A stretch of DNA of 64,000 nucleotides from positions 1,302,001 to 1,366,000 of the forward strand of contig NZ_JAICCF010000001.1 in assembly GCF_019492185.1 (NCBI RefSeq). Reading direction: 5' to 3'. The stretch is from Chitinophaga rhizophila (lineage in GTDB: Bacteria > Bacteroidota > Bacteroidia > Chitinophagales > Chitinophagaceae). Shown piece after piece: positions 27,312 through 35,896 of this stretch; within the stretch, counting starts at the first letter, position 1; every line of letters starts with the position of its first letter. Below the pieces are notes generated by a model. That model was given only the letters and a program-made list of their open reading frames with translations. It was not told the origin of the DNA and did no database searches. The position numbers were made by a program, and so were the translations under genes.

Positions 27312-27666
27312 AGCAGGATATGTGAGATAACAACATGGTTTTCCCATTAGCCGGGTGTGGCCGGCTTGGTTAGTTACAATCATAGGAATATTAGTTAGAA
27401 CACAATCAAAAAAGCATCGTCTTGTCTTGTGATTAGCAATTCCAATGGACTTGGATGCAGCCCAGCTAGTAGTCTGATTTAATTCACAGGTATGGTGAGG
27501 AGGATATAGAGCGTCCTCCGCTAATTAAATTAATGGCTTGCTTTGAGTTTACATTCCCAGTACAATAAAGATACAATATGTTTTAATATAATATATGATT
27601 TTACTAAAAAATTTATTCTATTTATTCATTTAATACTCAACGTAGTACCGCACTCTACCACAAAAA
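27312..27666. other. AT-rich gap upstream of the secreted protein gene
   Basis: About 355 bases without a convincing gene. A small hairpin (GGAGGA at 27499-27504 with TCCTCC at 27514-27519) is present, and the segment near 27560-27650 is very AT-rich, as expected for the promoter of the leftward secreted-protein gene. No clean TAnnTTTG box was found on the minus strand. Confidence 0.4.
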
Positions 27667-27694
27667 TTAAGGCATAGGAAAACCTATGCCTTAA
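27667..27694 (-). terminator. Perfect 12-bp stem terminator
   Basis: TTAAGGCATAGG (27667-27678) and CCTATGCCTTAA (27683-27694) pair perfectly around an AAAA loop. On the minus strand the stem is followed by a T5 run, the form of an intrinsic terminator. It lies 76 bases past the stop of the small gene at 27771-27974 and supports transcription of that gene. Confidence 0.75.
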
Positions 27695-27770
27695 ATAAGT
27701 ACAGATGACTCTTTTTATGATGTTTTTACTATCTTATAAATGGACAAGCAGGATAGTAATTTCATCTACA

Positions 27771-27974
27771 TCAGGTATCCTGATTATTATTTTCTTCAGG
27801 ATCGTTGTTGTCTTTATTTTTTTCAGACTTGTCTTTCTTGTCTTTTGGAATGACTACTTTCAACGTATCGTCTGCAGTCTTTTCACGGGTAATATCCCGG
27901 CTATAATCATTCCCCAGATTAGGACCTCCCTGTTCAAGGCCAGTACTACCGATTGATCTGTCTCTTATCGCCAT
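27771..27974 (-). CDS. Small charged protein of unknown function
   Basis: A 67-residue frame: MAIRDRSIGSTGLEQGGPNL, then a lysine-rich middle (VVIPKDKKDKSEKNKD) and an acidic, asparagine-rich tail. It has no signal peptide and no hydrophobic segment and is probably disordered. No family is recognised. A strong terminator 76 bases downstream on the same strand and 280 bases of non-coding sequence upstream argue that it is a real gene. The overlapping plus-strand frame is hydrophobic, low in complexity and looks like its shadow. Confidence 0.55.
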   Translation of the reverse strand: MAIRDRSIGSTGLEQGGPNLGNDYSRDITREKTADDTLKVVIPKDKKDKSEKNKDNNDPEENNNQDT

Positions 27975-28257
27975 AACTTTAGCTTTTTATGGTTAAAAAA
28001 TAAAGTATACTCTATGTGATGCAGACCCAAAACCATGCCAGCAGCAGCAGCCACGTCTATAGTACTCGGTGCATTTCGTATGTAAAAAATCTCTTAAAAT
28101 TCGGGACCGGATTGATCATTTTCACCCATTTAGCAGTTTTTCCGGGATTTTAGTGGTAACTTTCGGGTACATATTCATATGCTCCCTATGCCTACTAACT
28201 ATGACCTGAAGCAGCATATAGCGCTATTGTCAAGACTGAAAGATAAAACCTGTAAGT

Positions 28258-28965
28258 ATGAAGGATAAGCTGCCTTATATCACCTCGACCTATTTTATAT
28301 CCCTGATCAAAGCATACCTTCAGGGCCATAAAACCAAGCCTGAAATACTCGCGGAAACAGCAGATTTACTCCCCGCTAATGCACATAAAGAAGTAAGTCA
28401 GTTACTGACAGCTGCCGCCCATGAAATGAACGATGCATTTTATGCAGACATCGTAGACAGCCTTCAACACACCTCTGGTACAGTACCTACCCGCCAGGGA
28501 CTTATTCACCACCTGGAAGCGTTGCTGCGTCATGATATTACCGTCCAGGAGTTACTTGACTGGGCAACCTGGTATACAATATCCGAGGATCAGCTGAGTG
28601 CCGGTATTATGGATGATTTTGCAGTAGAATACTTCTGTTTTGATTTTCTACCTGTGCATTTTGAAGATCTGACTGAAAAACAGTACAGGCAGGTATTACA
28701 ACTATTCAGATCGGAGGCGGCCAACCCTTTGAAAGAGAAGATAGCGCTGGCCCTGACTATTGAGAAAGAGAGACAACATTTCCTCTACTTCCTGCGTAGC
28801 TTCCTCGAGCAGCCGCAGCATACATCTGCACTGGATGCCTATCTGCTGGCGAAGTTTGGCATGGACCACCGCAGTTTTCCTTATATGCAGGAGCTGGTGG
28901 CCCTGAAAGCACACCCGGAACGCCTGGAGCAACTACTGGAAACAGCCCGTTTGCAGGCAGCTTAG
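28258..28965 (+). CDS. Conserved protein of unknown function
   Basis: The 235 residues are almost all helical by appearance, with no signal peptide or membrane segment. I do not recognise the family. Aromatic and acidic clusters occur near residue 100-135 (LLDWATWYTISEDQL, YFCFDFLPVHFEDL), and the second half is rich in Leu and Glu. The stop codon overlaps the end of the convergent LuxE-like gene by 4 bases, so the two transcripts run into each other. The upstream 280 bp has no assigned element. Confidence 0.75.
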   Translation: MKDKLPYITSTYFISLIKAYLQGHKTKPEILAETADLLPANAHKEVSQLLTAAAHEMNDAFYADIVDSLQHTSGTVPTRQGLIHHLEALLRHDITVQELLDWATWYTISEDQLSAGIMDDFAVEYFCFDFLPVHFEDLTEKQYRQVLQLFRSEAANPLKEKIALALTIEKERQHFLYFLRSFLEQPQHTSALDAYLLAKFGMDHRSFPYMQELVALKAHPERLEQLLETARLQAA

Positions 28966-29945
28966 CTGACCATCAGGCTACAGCCTCTCAGCGCAGAATT
29001 ATCCAGCCGGCCTAATACTTCAAAGGCCCCATCAGCCTTTATTTTACCTATATCTTCCGTGGCGATGAACGCACAGGAATAGACATTGGCCAGGTCAATG
29101 ACATTAATAACACCAGAAGCATTGGCAACGGATAGCTGAAAAGGATCGCTTTCATCACGTACAAGTACCTTCATCCAGGGCGGAGTAGTAAATATACCGT
29201 CTCCGAAGGAGTATGCCTGCGACAGCAGTTCTGTCATCCCATATTCCGCATGGATATGCGTACATCCTAATCTGTCCTTGAGGTACTGATGTACCTGCTG
29301 GCGGGTCCATTCTTCCCGGCGGCCTTTCATCCCACCGGTTTCCATGACAATTGTATTTTTCAGCTCCAGATTATAGTGTTCGGCAAAGTCAAGAAGTCCG
29401 AAGGTAACACCGATCAGCAGCGTTTTTTGCTGCCGGGCTTCGAGCTCCTGCAGATGAGCGGCCAGTTTATCATGTTCATACAGGTAAAAGCCACTGGCTG
29501 CATGCCCGCTCCGCTTTACCATATCCTGCACCATATAAACGAGGGACGAATGCTTCCGTTCCAGATAGGAAGGCAATAAACCCAGTACTACAAAATCAGA
29601 AACAGGGCCATAGAACTGCTCAAAAGCAGTCAGGAAACTCTGTTCATATACCGCAGCTTCCTTTACCAGGTGCCGGCTATTAATGGTCTGGGTAGTACCA
29701 CTGCTTTCAAAAATGAGTTCCGGTGTGAACTGGCCACAGGTAACTGCATGTGTTTTAAAGAATTGTATAGGCAGGAAAGGGATCTGCAGCAGGGAGCGGA
29801 CGTCAGCGGGTTTGCGGCGGAGGGCATCCGTATACGCCCGGTAAAGATCATTCTCCCTGTATTGGTAATGAAAGAGTTCCAGGGCTGCCGCCTCGATATC
29901 CTGCTGCTGTAATGTAAATAGTGCTGCCGTATTTATGCCACTCAT
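28962..29945 (-). CDS. LuxE-like acyl-protein synthetase / acyl ligase
   Basis: This 327-residue protein has the ANL-type nucleotide loop in LIFESSGTTQTINSR near residue 75-90, MVQDMVKRSGHAASG near 135 and HAEYGMTELLSQAYSFGDG near 225, matching the LuxE acyl-protein synthetase family. LuxE activates a fatty acid with ATP and holds it on a cysteine for a reductase partner. No luciferase or reductase gene is nearby, so the acyl group here is more likely used in lipid or surface chemistry. Bacteroidota have such orphan LuxE-like genes in several settings. Confidence 0.85.
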   Translation of the reverse strand: MSGINTAALFTLQQQDIEAAALELFHYQYRENDLYRAYTDALRRKPADVRSLLQIPFLPIQFFKTHAVTCGQFTPELIFESSGTTQTINSRHLVKEAAVYEQSFLTAFEQFYGPVSDFVVLGLLPSYLERKHSSLVYMVQDMVKRSGHAASGFYLYEHDKLAAHLQELEARQQKTLLIGVTFGLLDFAEHYNLELKNTIVMETGGMKGRREEWTRQQVHQYLKDRLGCTHIHAEYGMTELLSQAYSFGDGIFTTPPWMKVLVRDESDPFQLSVANASGVINVIDLANVYSCAFIATEDIGKIKADGAFEVLGRLDNSALRGCSLMVS

Positions 29946-30062
29946 GTCGCTTGCTTTGAACGCACAAATTTAGGGCATACGTAACAATCAAACGACATTT
30001 TACGTTATAACACAGTAGCCCCTGCTTGCCGGCGGCTATTAGCTAGACTAAAAAAAATAATG

Positions 30063-30070
30063 TACGTTTG
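30063..30070 (+). promoter_or_regulatory. Candidate -7 box just before the lipoprotein gene
   Basis: TACGTTTG followed by T matches TAnnTTTG exactly and ends 5 bases before the chosen ATG at 30075. If used, transcription would begin at or next to the start codon. No TTG box was found at the usual distance upstream. Confidence 0.3.
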
Positions 30071-30074
30071 TTAT

Positions 30075-30524
30075 ATGAAGAAAACACTCGTTTTATCCCT
30101 GTTTGCACTGGCGACTATATTGGGCAGTTGCGGGAAGGATACGATAGGAACCAAGCCAATTATCACGTTCCTTTCCTATTCCTCATCCCCTATTGATGCA
30201 TCATTCGGAACCGATGTTAACTTCCAGGTGAAGGACGGGGACGGAGACATTGAAACCTCTTTTAATTTTGCAACTATCTACGATAGCCAGCCTGCTTTAG
30301 TGGATACCCCATACGAATCCCGGCCTATGCCAAAGCTGGAAGCTCATAAGGGTACCAACCTGAATGCAGAAGTGATCCTGCATCTTACAGCTACAGACTT
30401 CCCGCAGCAGGGCGACTTCCCGATACCAAAAGACAGTGTACACTTCCTGGTGTTCATCACTGACAATGCTGGAAATATAAGTGATACTATAGTAACTCCT
30501 AAAGTGGAAATACTTTATGAGTAG
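30075..30524 (+). CDS. Small secreted lipoprotein of unknown function
   Basis: ATG 30075 gives a proper lipoprotein signal ([19 protein letters not shown]); the frame itself opens 5 codons earlier. The mature part is about 130 residues with an Ig-like look: [20 protein letters not shown], an aspartate-rich turn (DGDGDIETS) and a terminal beta strand. It resembles small Bacteroidota lipoproteins of no known function. The acyl-CoA carboxylase gene starts 20 bases downstream on the same strand, but a functional link is not evident. Confidence 0.85.
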   Translation: MKKTLVLSLFALATILGSCGKDTIGTKPIITFLSYSSSPIDASFGTDVNFQVKDGDGDIETSFNFATIYDSQPALVDTPYESRPMPKLEAHKGTNLNAEVILHLTATDFPQQGDFPIPKDSVHFLVFITDNAGNISDTIVTPKVEILYE

Positions 30525-30532
30525 GAATCGTT

Positions 30533-30540
30533 TATATTTG
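30533..30540 (+). promoter_or_regulatory. Candidate -7 box just before the carboxylase gene
   Basis: TATATTTG followed by T matches TAnnTTTG and ends 4 bases before the ATG at 30545, the same layout as at 30063. No TTG box lies at the expected distance. It may be chance in AT-rich sequence or a promoter for a message with almost no leader. Confidence 0.28.
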
Positions 30541-30544
30541 TTTT

Positions 30545-32083
30545 ATGGACAAATTCCACGAACTCCAGCAAAAGATCGCTACAGCCATCATTGGTGGCGG
30601 CGAAGCCCGCATCTCTTCTCAGCATAAGAAAGGTAAACTGACCGCAAGGGAACGGTTACAACTACTACTTGACGAAGGTTCCTTCGAGGAACTGGACATG
30701 TTCGTACATAACCGTAACCGTGGTATGACTACCGACCAGGAACAGTTTCCTGGTGATGGCGTTGTTACAGGTTACGGCACTGTTAACGGCAGACTGGTAT
30801 ATGTCTTTTCACAGGACTTTACCGTCTATGGCGGTAGTTTATCAGAACCGCATGCCCGCAAGATCTGTAAGATCATGGACCTTGCTATGCAGAACGGCGC
30901 ACCGGTTATCGGCCTCAATGACAGCGGTGGTGCACGTATCCAGGAAGGCGTTGTCAGCCTGGGCGGATATGCCGACATCTTTTACCGTAATACCCGCGCC
31001 TCAGGCGTTATTCCGCAGATATCAGCCATTATGGGGCCTTGTGCAGGCGGAGCAGTGTATTCCCCTGCTATCACAGACTTTATCCTGATGGTAGAAGAAA
31101 CCTCTTATATGTTTGTGACCGGTCCGAACGTAGTAAAGACAGTTACACATGAAGAAGTAACTTCAGAAGAGCTGGGTGGGGCGCATACCCATGCTACCAA
31201 AAGCGGTGTTACACATTTCTCCTGCGGCAACGAGGTGGAATGTATCCGCAATATCCGGCAGCTGCTTAGCTATATGCCGCAGAACTGTGAGGAGGACGCC
31301 CCTATCTACCCATACGAAGGTACTGACGAGATCCGGCCTGCGCTGAATACCATCATCCCCCCAAGCTCCAGTCACCCGTATGACATGAAAGACGTGATCA
31401 GCGAACTGACTGATACTGACAGCTTCCTGGAGGTACATAAAGACTTTGCAGAAAACATTATAGTAGGCTTTGCCCGCATCGCTGGCAGAAGTATTGGTAT
31501 TGTGGCTAACCAGCCTGCCCACCTTGCCGGCGTACTGGATATCCATGCCTCTGTCAAAGGGGCCCGTTTCACCCGCTTCTGCGACGCTTTTAATATACCC
31601 CTGCTGGTACTGGTTGATGTACCCGGCTTCCTCCCCGGTACTGATCAGGAGTGGAATGGTATTATTACCAACGGTGCTAAATTGCTGTTTGCCCTAAGTG
31701 AAGCGACTGTTCCCAAGATCACCGTCACTACCCGTAAGGCGTATGGCGGCGCTTACTGTGTCATGAACTCCAAACATATCGGAGCAGATCTGAACTTTGC
31801 CTTCCCACAGGCAGAAATTGCCGTAATGGGGCCAAAAGGTGCGGTAGAGATCATCTACAAAAGAGAGATTGATGCAGCTCCCGATCGGGAAGCCCGCATG
31901 AATGAACTGGTAGCAGAATATACAGAGCGTTTTGCCAATCCATACCTGGCAGCAGAGAAAGGGTATATAGACGAGGTAATTGTGCCTGACCAGACTAGAA
32001 TCAAACTCATTAAAGGATATGCAATGCTGGAAAATAAAGTGGTAAGTATGCCGCGGAAGAAACACGGCAATATACCCCTGTAA
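30545..32083 (+). CDS. Acyl-CoA carboxylase, carboxyltransferase (beta) subunit
   Basis: The 512 residues match propionyl-CoA/acyl-CoA carboxylase beta chains over the full length: [19 protein letters not shown] near 31, [16 protein letters not shown] near 97, [14 protein letters not shown] near 122, [16 protein letters not shown] near 163 and [14 protein letters not shown] near 358, with the [18 protein letters not shown] segment after it. It transfers carboxyl from biotin to an acyl-CoA, most often propionyl-CoA. The biotin carboxylase and carrier subunits are not in this window. A strong terminator follows 28 bases later. Confidence 0.95.
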   Translation: MDKFHELQQKIATAIIGGGEARISSQHKKGKLTARERLQLLLDEGSFEELDMFVHNRNRGMTTDQEQFPGDGVVTGYGTVNGRLVYVFSQDFTVYGGSLSEPHARKICKIMDLAMQNGAPVIGLNDSGGARIQEGVVSLGGYADIFYRNTRASGVIPQISAIMGPCAGGAVYSPAITDFILMVEETSYMFVTGPNVVKTVTHEEVTSEELGGAHTHATKSGVTHFSCGNEVECIRNIRQLLSYMPQNCEEDAPIYPYEGTDEIRPALNTIIPPSSSHPYDMKDVISELTDTDSFLEVHKDFAENIIVGFARIAGRSIGIVANQPAHLAGVLDIHASVKGARFTRFCDAFNIPLLVLVDVPGFLPGTDQEWNGIITNGAKLLFALSEATVPKITVTTRKAYGGAYCVMNSKHIGADLNFAFPQAEIAVMGPKGAVEIIYKREIDAAPDREARMNELVAEYTERFANPYLAAEKGYIDEVIVPDQTRIKLIKGYAMLENKVVSMPRKKHGNIPL

Positions 32084-32111
32084 AGATCAGCATAAAGCCT
32101 CCGGCATCAGA

Positions 32112-32158
32112 AATCAGGAATCAAGCTGTATAATGCAGTTTGATTCCTGATTTTTTTT
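32112..32158 (+). terminator. Intrinsic terminator of the carboxylase gene
   Basis: AATCAGGAATCAA (32112-32124) pairs with TTGATTCCTGATT (32140-32152), with a further CTG/CAG step inside, and is followed by a T8 run. This is a strong plus-strand terminator. Confidence 0.9.
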
Positions 32159-32235
32159 AGGTGTTGATATTCTCTCTCCAACACCGATCTTCGCAATCTG
32201 ATTCATAATTTTTAATTACTAATTGTTATCTGCTG

Positions 32236-33090
32236 ATGTCTGCCGTACGTGGTCTGTTTAATTTCCTGCTTTTCTCATCTCTTTACGTAGCATGTATTGC
32301 CATCGTTATGATATGGCAGACCAATACACTGCTGCATGTGCAGGAAGTGAACCACGTATATTATTTCTTCGTATTCTGTGCAACCATGTGCAGCTATAAT
32401 TTCCATTGGTATCTGACGCCGGCAGACTACTCCACGTCCGAACGTATCCAATGGGGAGCAAGACATAAAGGGCTGCAGCTGGCATTGTGTGCCATCAGCG
32501 GAGCAGGGGCACTGTATGGATTCTGGCTGTTGAAAGAGCATTGGCTGCCGCTGGGTGGAGCAGCTGTACTAACGTTCCTGTATTCGGCCCCCAAGCTGCC
32601 GCAACGTGCATTTGTATGGCTGCGGAAGATAGCAGTAGGCAAGACCATTTTCCTTACAACCGTCTGGATCTATGTAACAACTGTACTTCCTTTGTTTATA
32701 GAAAGACAGCCCTATTCTCATGATATGCTGCTGTTTGCCCTACACCGGTTTTTCCTGGTATATGCACTTTGCATATTATTTGACTATCGTGACCTGGAGT
32801 CTGACAGAAGGGAAGGCATCCGGTCACTGATTACGTGGCTGAGTCCGCGGAACCTCCGGAAGCTGTATGCTACGTCGCTGGTACTGGCAGCAGTATTTGC
32901 ACTAGCATTATACCCGGTGGATAACTGGCTGCTTACAGGCATTTTGCTGGCTCCGGTAGTAATAACAACCGGGCTTACACGATACATTATGCAAAACCGC
33001 TCTGATCACTTCTATTACTTTGTGGTAGACGGGATGGTGATGCTGTCTTCCCTGCTGCATTTTATTCTGGTCCGATCAGGATTGCTGTAA
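32236..33090 (+). CDS. UbiA-like polytopic membrane protein with incomplete active site
   Basis: A 284-residue protein with about eight hydrophobic segments. Near residue 183-190 it has DYRDLESDRREGIRSL, the second aspartate-rich motif of UbiA prenyltransferases. At the place of the first motif (normally N-D-x2-D-x3-D) it has NFHWYLTPADY near 55-65, with the key aspartates missing or displaced. It may be an inactive or divergent member, or one with another substrate. It stands alone between a terminator and the M42 peptidase gene. A TAnnTTTG-type promoter for the next gene lies just past its stop. Confidence 0.7.
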   Translation: MSAVRGLFNFLLFSSLYVACIAIVMIWQTNTLLHVQEVNHVYYFFVFCATMCSYNFHWYLTPADYSTSERIQWGARHKGLQLALCAISGAGALYGFWLLKEHWLPLGGAAVLTFLYSAPKLPQRAFVWLRKIAVGKTIFLTTVWIYVTTVLPLFIERQPYSHDMLLFALHRFFLVYALCILFDYRDLESDRREGIRSLITWLSPRNLRKLYATSLVLAAVFALALYPVDNWLLTGILLAPVVITTGLTRYIMQNRSDHFYYFVVDGMVMLSSLLHFILVRSGLL

Positions 33091-33111
33091 GCTGTCAAAC
33101 ACTTACTTTTG
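33082..33111 (+). promoter_or_regulatory. Promoter of the M42 peptidase gene
   Basis: A TTG (33082-33084) and TACTTTTG (33104-33111, followed by C) are 19 bases apart, the best match in this window to the Bacteroidota TTG / TAnnTTTG promoter. The predicted start is near 33116, giving a leader of about 18 bases before the ATG at 33134. The TTG lies inside the last codons of the UbiA-like gene. Confidence 0.55.
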
Positions 33112-33133
33112 CAGCACATTAACAAGTACAGCA

Positions 33134-34234
33134 ATGTCTAAAAAGCAAAAATCCATACTCAGTAAAGAAGCGCTTACTTTTCTGCGGAATTACCTGAACA
33201 ACCCATCTCCCACCGGGTTTGAGAAAGAAGGACAAAGAATGTGGCTGGAATATCTGAAGCCATATATTGATGAGCATTATGTGGATGCTTACGGATCGGC
33301 AGTCGGTATCATTAATCCGAAAGCACCGTTTAAAGTGGTGATTGAAGCACATGCTGATGAAATATCCTGGTTTGTCAATTACATCTCTCCGGAAGGTTTG
33401 ATATATGTGATCCGTAATGGTGGTTCCGATCAGCAGATCGCTCCCTCCAAGCGAGTGAACATCCATACAGAAAAAGGCATTGTAAAAGCCGTATTTGGCT
33501 GGCCTGCTATACACACCCGCTTACGTAGCACCGAAGGAAAAGACCCACAGCCGAAAGTGGAAAACATCTTCCTGGATTGCGGTGCCCGTAACCGTAAAGA
33601 AGTAGAAGATCTGGGCATCCATGTAGGTTGCGTAGTCACCTTCGAGGATGGCTTTGAAGAGCTGAATTACGACTACTTCATCTGCCGCGCACTTGATAAC
33701 CGCATTGGTGGTTTTATGATTGCGGAAGTAGCACGCATGCTGAAAGAAAAGAAACAATCATTACCATTCGGACTCTACATCGTGAATGCCGTACAGGAAG
33801 AAGTAGGCCTGCGCGGAGCAGAAATGATCGCTAAGCGCATCAAGCCCGACGTGGCTATTATCACTGATGTGACCCACGACACCACTACCCCGATGATCAA
33901 CAAGAACATCGAAGGAGAGATCCGCTGTGGTAATGGTCCAAGCATCACTTATGGTCCGGCAGTACACAACATCCTGCGTGATCTGATCATCAAGACAGCT
34001 AAAAAGAACGAGATTCCTCACCAGCTGCATGCAGTAAGCCGCAGCACCGGTACTGACACAGATGCTTTCGCCTATTCTAATGATGGTACCCCATCTGCCC
34101 TGATCAGCATTCCGCTGCGTTATATGCATACTACTGTAGAAATGATCAAAAGAGATGATGTTGAGAACACCATACATCTGATCTACCAGACATTGCTCAA
34201 TATTACGCCAAAGACGAATTTCAAATACCTGTAA
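33134..34234 (+). CDS. M42 family aminopeptidase
   Basis: The 366-residue protein has the M42 metal ligands in order: H in IEAHADEISWFV near 74, D in CRALDNRIGGFM near 189, the catalytic/ligand glutamates in VQEEVGLRGAEM near 223, D in IITDVTHDT near 245 and H in RYMHTTVEMI near 333. NPSPTGFE near the start is also typical. The family holds dimetal aminopeptidases and glucanase-like members that form large tetrahedral particles. It probably trims peptides in the cytoplasm. It is a single-gene unit with its own promoter. Confidence 0.94.
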   Translation: MSKKQKSILSKEALTFLRNYLNNPSPTGFEKEGQRMWLEYLKPYIDEHYVDAYGSAVGIINPKAPFKVVIEAHADEISWFVNYISPEGLIYVIRNGGSDQQIAPSKRVNIHTEKGIVKAVFGWPAIHTRLRSTEGKDPQPKVENIFLDCGARNRKEVEDLGIHVGCVVTFEDGFEELNYDYFICRALDNRIGGFMIAEVARMLKEKKQSLPFGLYIVNAVQEEVGLRGAEMIAKRIKPDVAIITDVTHDTTTPMINKNIEGEIRCGNGPSITYGPAVHNILRDLIIKTAKKNEIPHQLHAVSRSTGTDTDAFAYSNDGTPSALISIPLRYMHTTVEMIKRDDVENTIHLIYQTLLNITPKTNFKYL

Positions 34235-34318
34235 ATCAATTTCATCAGACGCCACTGTGGAAAAATCATACTAATGTATCATTCCCAGCGGGTGAGATTT
34301 TAATTGAATATTAATTTG

Positions 34319-34326
34319 TAGGTTTG
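34319..34326 (+). promoter_or_regulatory. Candidate -7 box of the biotin synthase gene
   Basis: TAGGTTTG followed by T matches TAnnTTTG and lies 18 bases before the ATG at 34345. The predicted leader would be about 14 bases. No TTG was found at 19 bases upstream. Confidence 0.35.
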
Positions 34327-34344
34327 TTTTCAAATTAGATTATT

Positions 34345-35340
34345 ATGCAAGATGTGCAGATCCGTCACAACTGGTCTATTGAAGAAATAAAAGAGATCTA
34401 CAATACCCCCTTGCTGGAACTGGTATTCCGTGCTGCATCTATTCACAGACAAACGCAGGATACCGCAGAAGTACAGGTTTGTACACTGCTTTCTATCAAG
34501 ACCGGCGGTTGTTCAGAAGACTGCTCTTACTGCCCGCAGGCAGCCCGTTATAATACCGATATCAAAGTGCATGGCCTCATGAAAAAAGAGGAAGTACTTG
34601 CTTACGCGCAGAAAGCGAAAGAAGCAGGTTCTACCCGTTTCTGTATGGGCGCTGCCTGGAGAGAAGTTAGGGATAACCGTGACTTTGACCGCGTACTTGA
34701 TATGGTAAAGGGTGTAAACGACCTGGGTATGGAAGTTTGTACTACACTCGGTATGCTCACAGAAGAACAGGCACAGAAACTTGCAGATGCAGGTTTATAT
34801 GCCTATAACCATAACCTGGACACTTCTAATGAGTATTACGAGTCTATCATTACTACCCGTACCTATGATGACCGTCTGCGCACACTGGACAACGTCCGCA
34901 AAGCAGGCGTAAGCGTTTGTTGCGGTGGTATCATTGGGCTGGGTGAGTCTCACGAAGACCGTATCAAGATGCTACATACCCTGAGCAATATGGAGAAGCA
35001 TCCAGACTCAGTACCTATCAATGCACTGACCCGCGTAAAAGGTACTCCGCTGGAAAACATGCCCAAAGTTGCTTTCTGGGATATGGTGCGTATGATCGCT
35101 ACTACCCGTATTGTAATACCTAAAGCAATGGTACGTCTGAGTGCCGGTCGCGCAGAAATGAGCATTTCCGAGCAGGCACTCTGCTTCATGGCAGGCGCTA
35201 ACTCCATCTTCACAGGTGAGAAGCTGTTAACTACAGATAATCCATCTTTTGAAGAAGACCACATGATGTTCCAGCTGCTGGGTCTTAAGCCAAGAGAGGC
35301 TTTCAAAGATCAGCCGATTGAGACTGAAATATTCAGCTAG
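34345..35340 (+). CDS. bioB: Biotin synthase
   Basis: The 331 residues are a radical SAM enzyme with the cluster motif [14 protein letters not shown] near 53 (C-x3-C-x2-C), [12 protein letters not shown] near 94, [12 protein letters not shown] near 152, and the C-terminal GRAEMS with [13 protein letters not shown] near 283. It inserts sulfur into dethiobiotin. Other biotin genes are not in the window. The product fits the biotin need of the acyl-CoA carboxylase encoded at 30545-32083. A strong hairpin terminator follows. Confidence 0.97.
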   Translation: MQDVQIRHNWSIEEIKEIYNTPLLELVFRAASIHRQTQDTAEVQVCTLLSIKTGGCSEDCSYCPQAARYNTDIKVHGLMKKEEVLAYAQKAKEAGSTRFCMGAAWREVRDNRDFDRVLDMVKGVNDLGMEVCTTLGMLTEEQAQKLADAGLYAYNHNLDTSNEYYESIITTRTYDDRLRTLDNVRKAGVSVCCGGIIGLGESHEDRIKMLHTLSNMEKHPDSVPINALTRVKGTPLENMPKVAFWDMVRMIATTRIVIPKAMVRLSAGRAEMSISEQALCFMAGANSIFTGEKLLTTDNPSFEEDHMMFQLLGLKPREAFKDQPIETEIFS

Positions 35341-35359
35341 TTAATACTTATTATAGTAA

Positions 35360-35394
35360 CGAGGGTGTATCAAAATTTGATACACCCTCGTTTT
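35360..35394 (+). terminator. Intrinsic terminator of bioB
   Basis: CGAGGGTGTATCAAA (35360-35374) and TTTGATACACCCTCG (35376-35390) form a 15-bp perfect stem that closes to a small loop, followed by TTTT. The T-run is on the plus strand; on the minus strand there is none. Confidence 0.88.
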
Positions 35395-35425
35395 ATGGAT
35401 ACACCTGCCGTAGACAGGTGGTAAA

Positions 35426-35839
35426 TCAAAGAAAGTAAGCTATACCCAGCGCATAACCTTTCATTCCGAGTCCGCAGATACTACCCACACACACCGGTGC
35501 AATCATGCTTTTATGGCGAAATTCTTCCCTTGCATGAATATTACTGATATGTATTTCCAGTACAGGCGTCTTGATAGCTGCAATGGCATCCCGCAGGGCT
35601 ACAGAGGTATGTGTATAACCACCGGCATTAAGTAGTATGCCATCATAAGAGAAGCCTATTTCATGGAGGTGATTGATCATTTCCCCTTCTACATTGCTCT
35701 GGAAATAGGTCAGCGCTATATCGGGATACTGGGCTTTGAGCTTATCAAAGTAAGATTCAAAGGACTCATTACCATATATACCGGGCTCGCGTTTACCCAG
35801 GAGGTTCAGATTAGGTCCGTTGATGATGGCGATCTTCAT
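35426..35839 (-). CDS. aroQ: Type II 3-dehydroquinate dehydratase
   Basis: ATG 35839 (MKIAIINGPNLNLLGKREPG) is preferred over the in-frame ATG four codons earlier. The 137 residues carry NGPNLNLLG with the catalytic Tyr in GIYGNESF, LNAGGYTHTSVALRDAI near 72 and EIHISNIHAREEFRH near 95, with the catalytic His in that stretch. The enzyme makes 3-dehydroshikimate in the shikimate pathway. It follows the UbiX-like gene on the same strand with a gap of about 57 bases. Confidence 0.95.
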   Translation of the reverse strand: MKIAIINGPNLNLLGKREPGIYGNESFESYFDKLKAQYPDIALTYFQSNVEGEMINHLHEIGFSYDGILLNAGGYTHTSVALRDAIAAIKTPVLEIHISNIHAREEFRHKSMIAPVCVGSICGLGMKGYALGIAYFL

Positions 35840-35896
35840 ATAAATTGACAATTCTTGTAAACAATGAGTACTATACTGCCGGTAGCAGGTGAAGGG

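Noticed and set aside
27705..27956. 83-residue plus-strand hydrophobic frame
   Set aside because: It overlaps the better-supported minus-strand small gene, which has a terminator on its own strand, and it is low in complexity.
28962..29945. A bioluminescence (lux) cluster
   Set aside because: Only a LuxE-like ligase is seen; no luciferase or reductase genes are near it.
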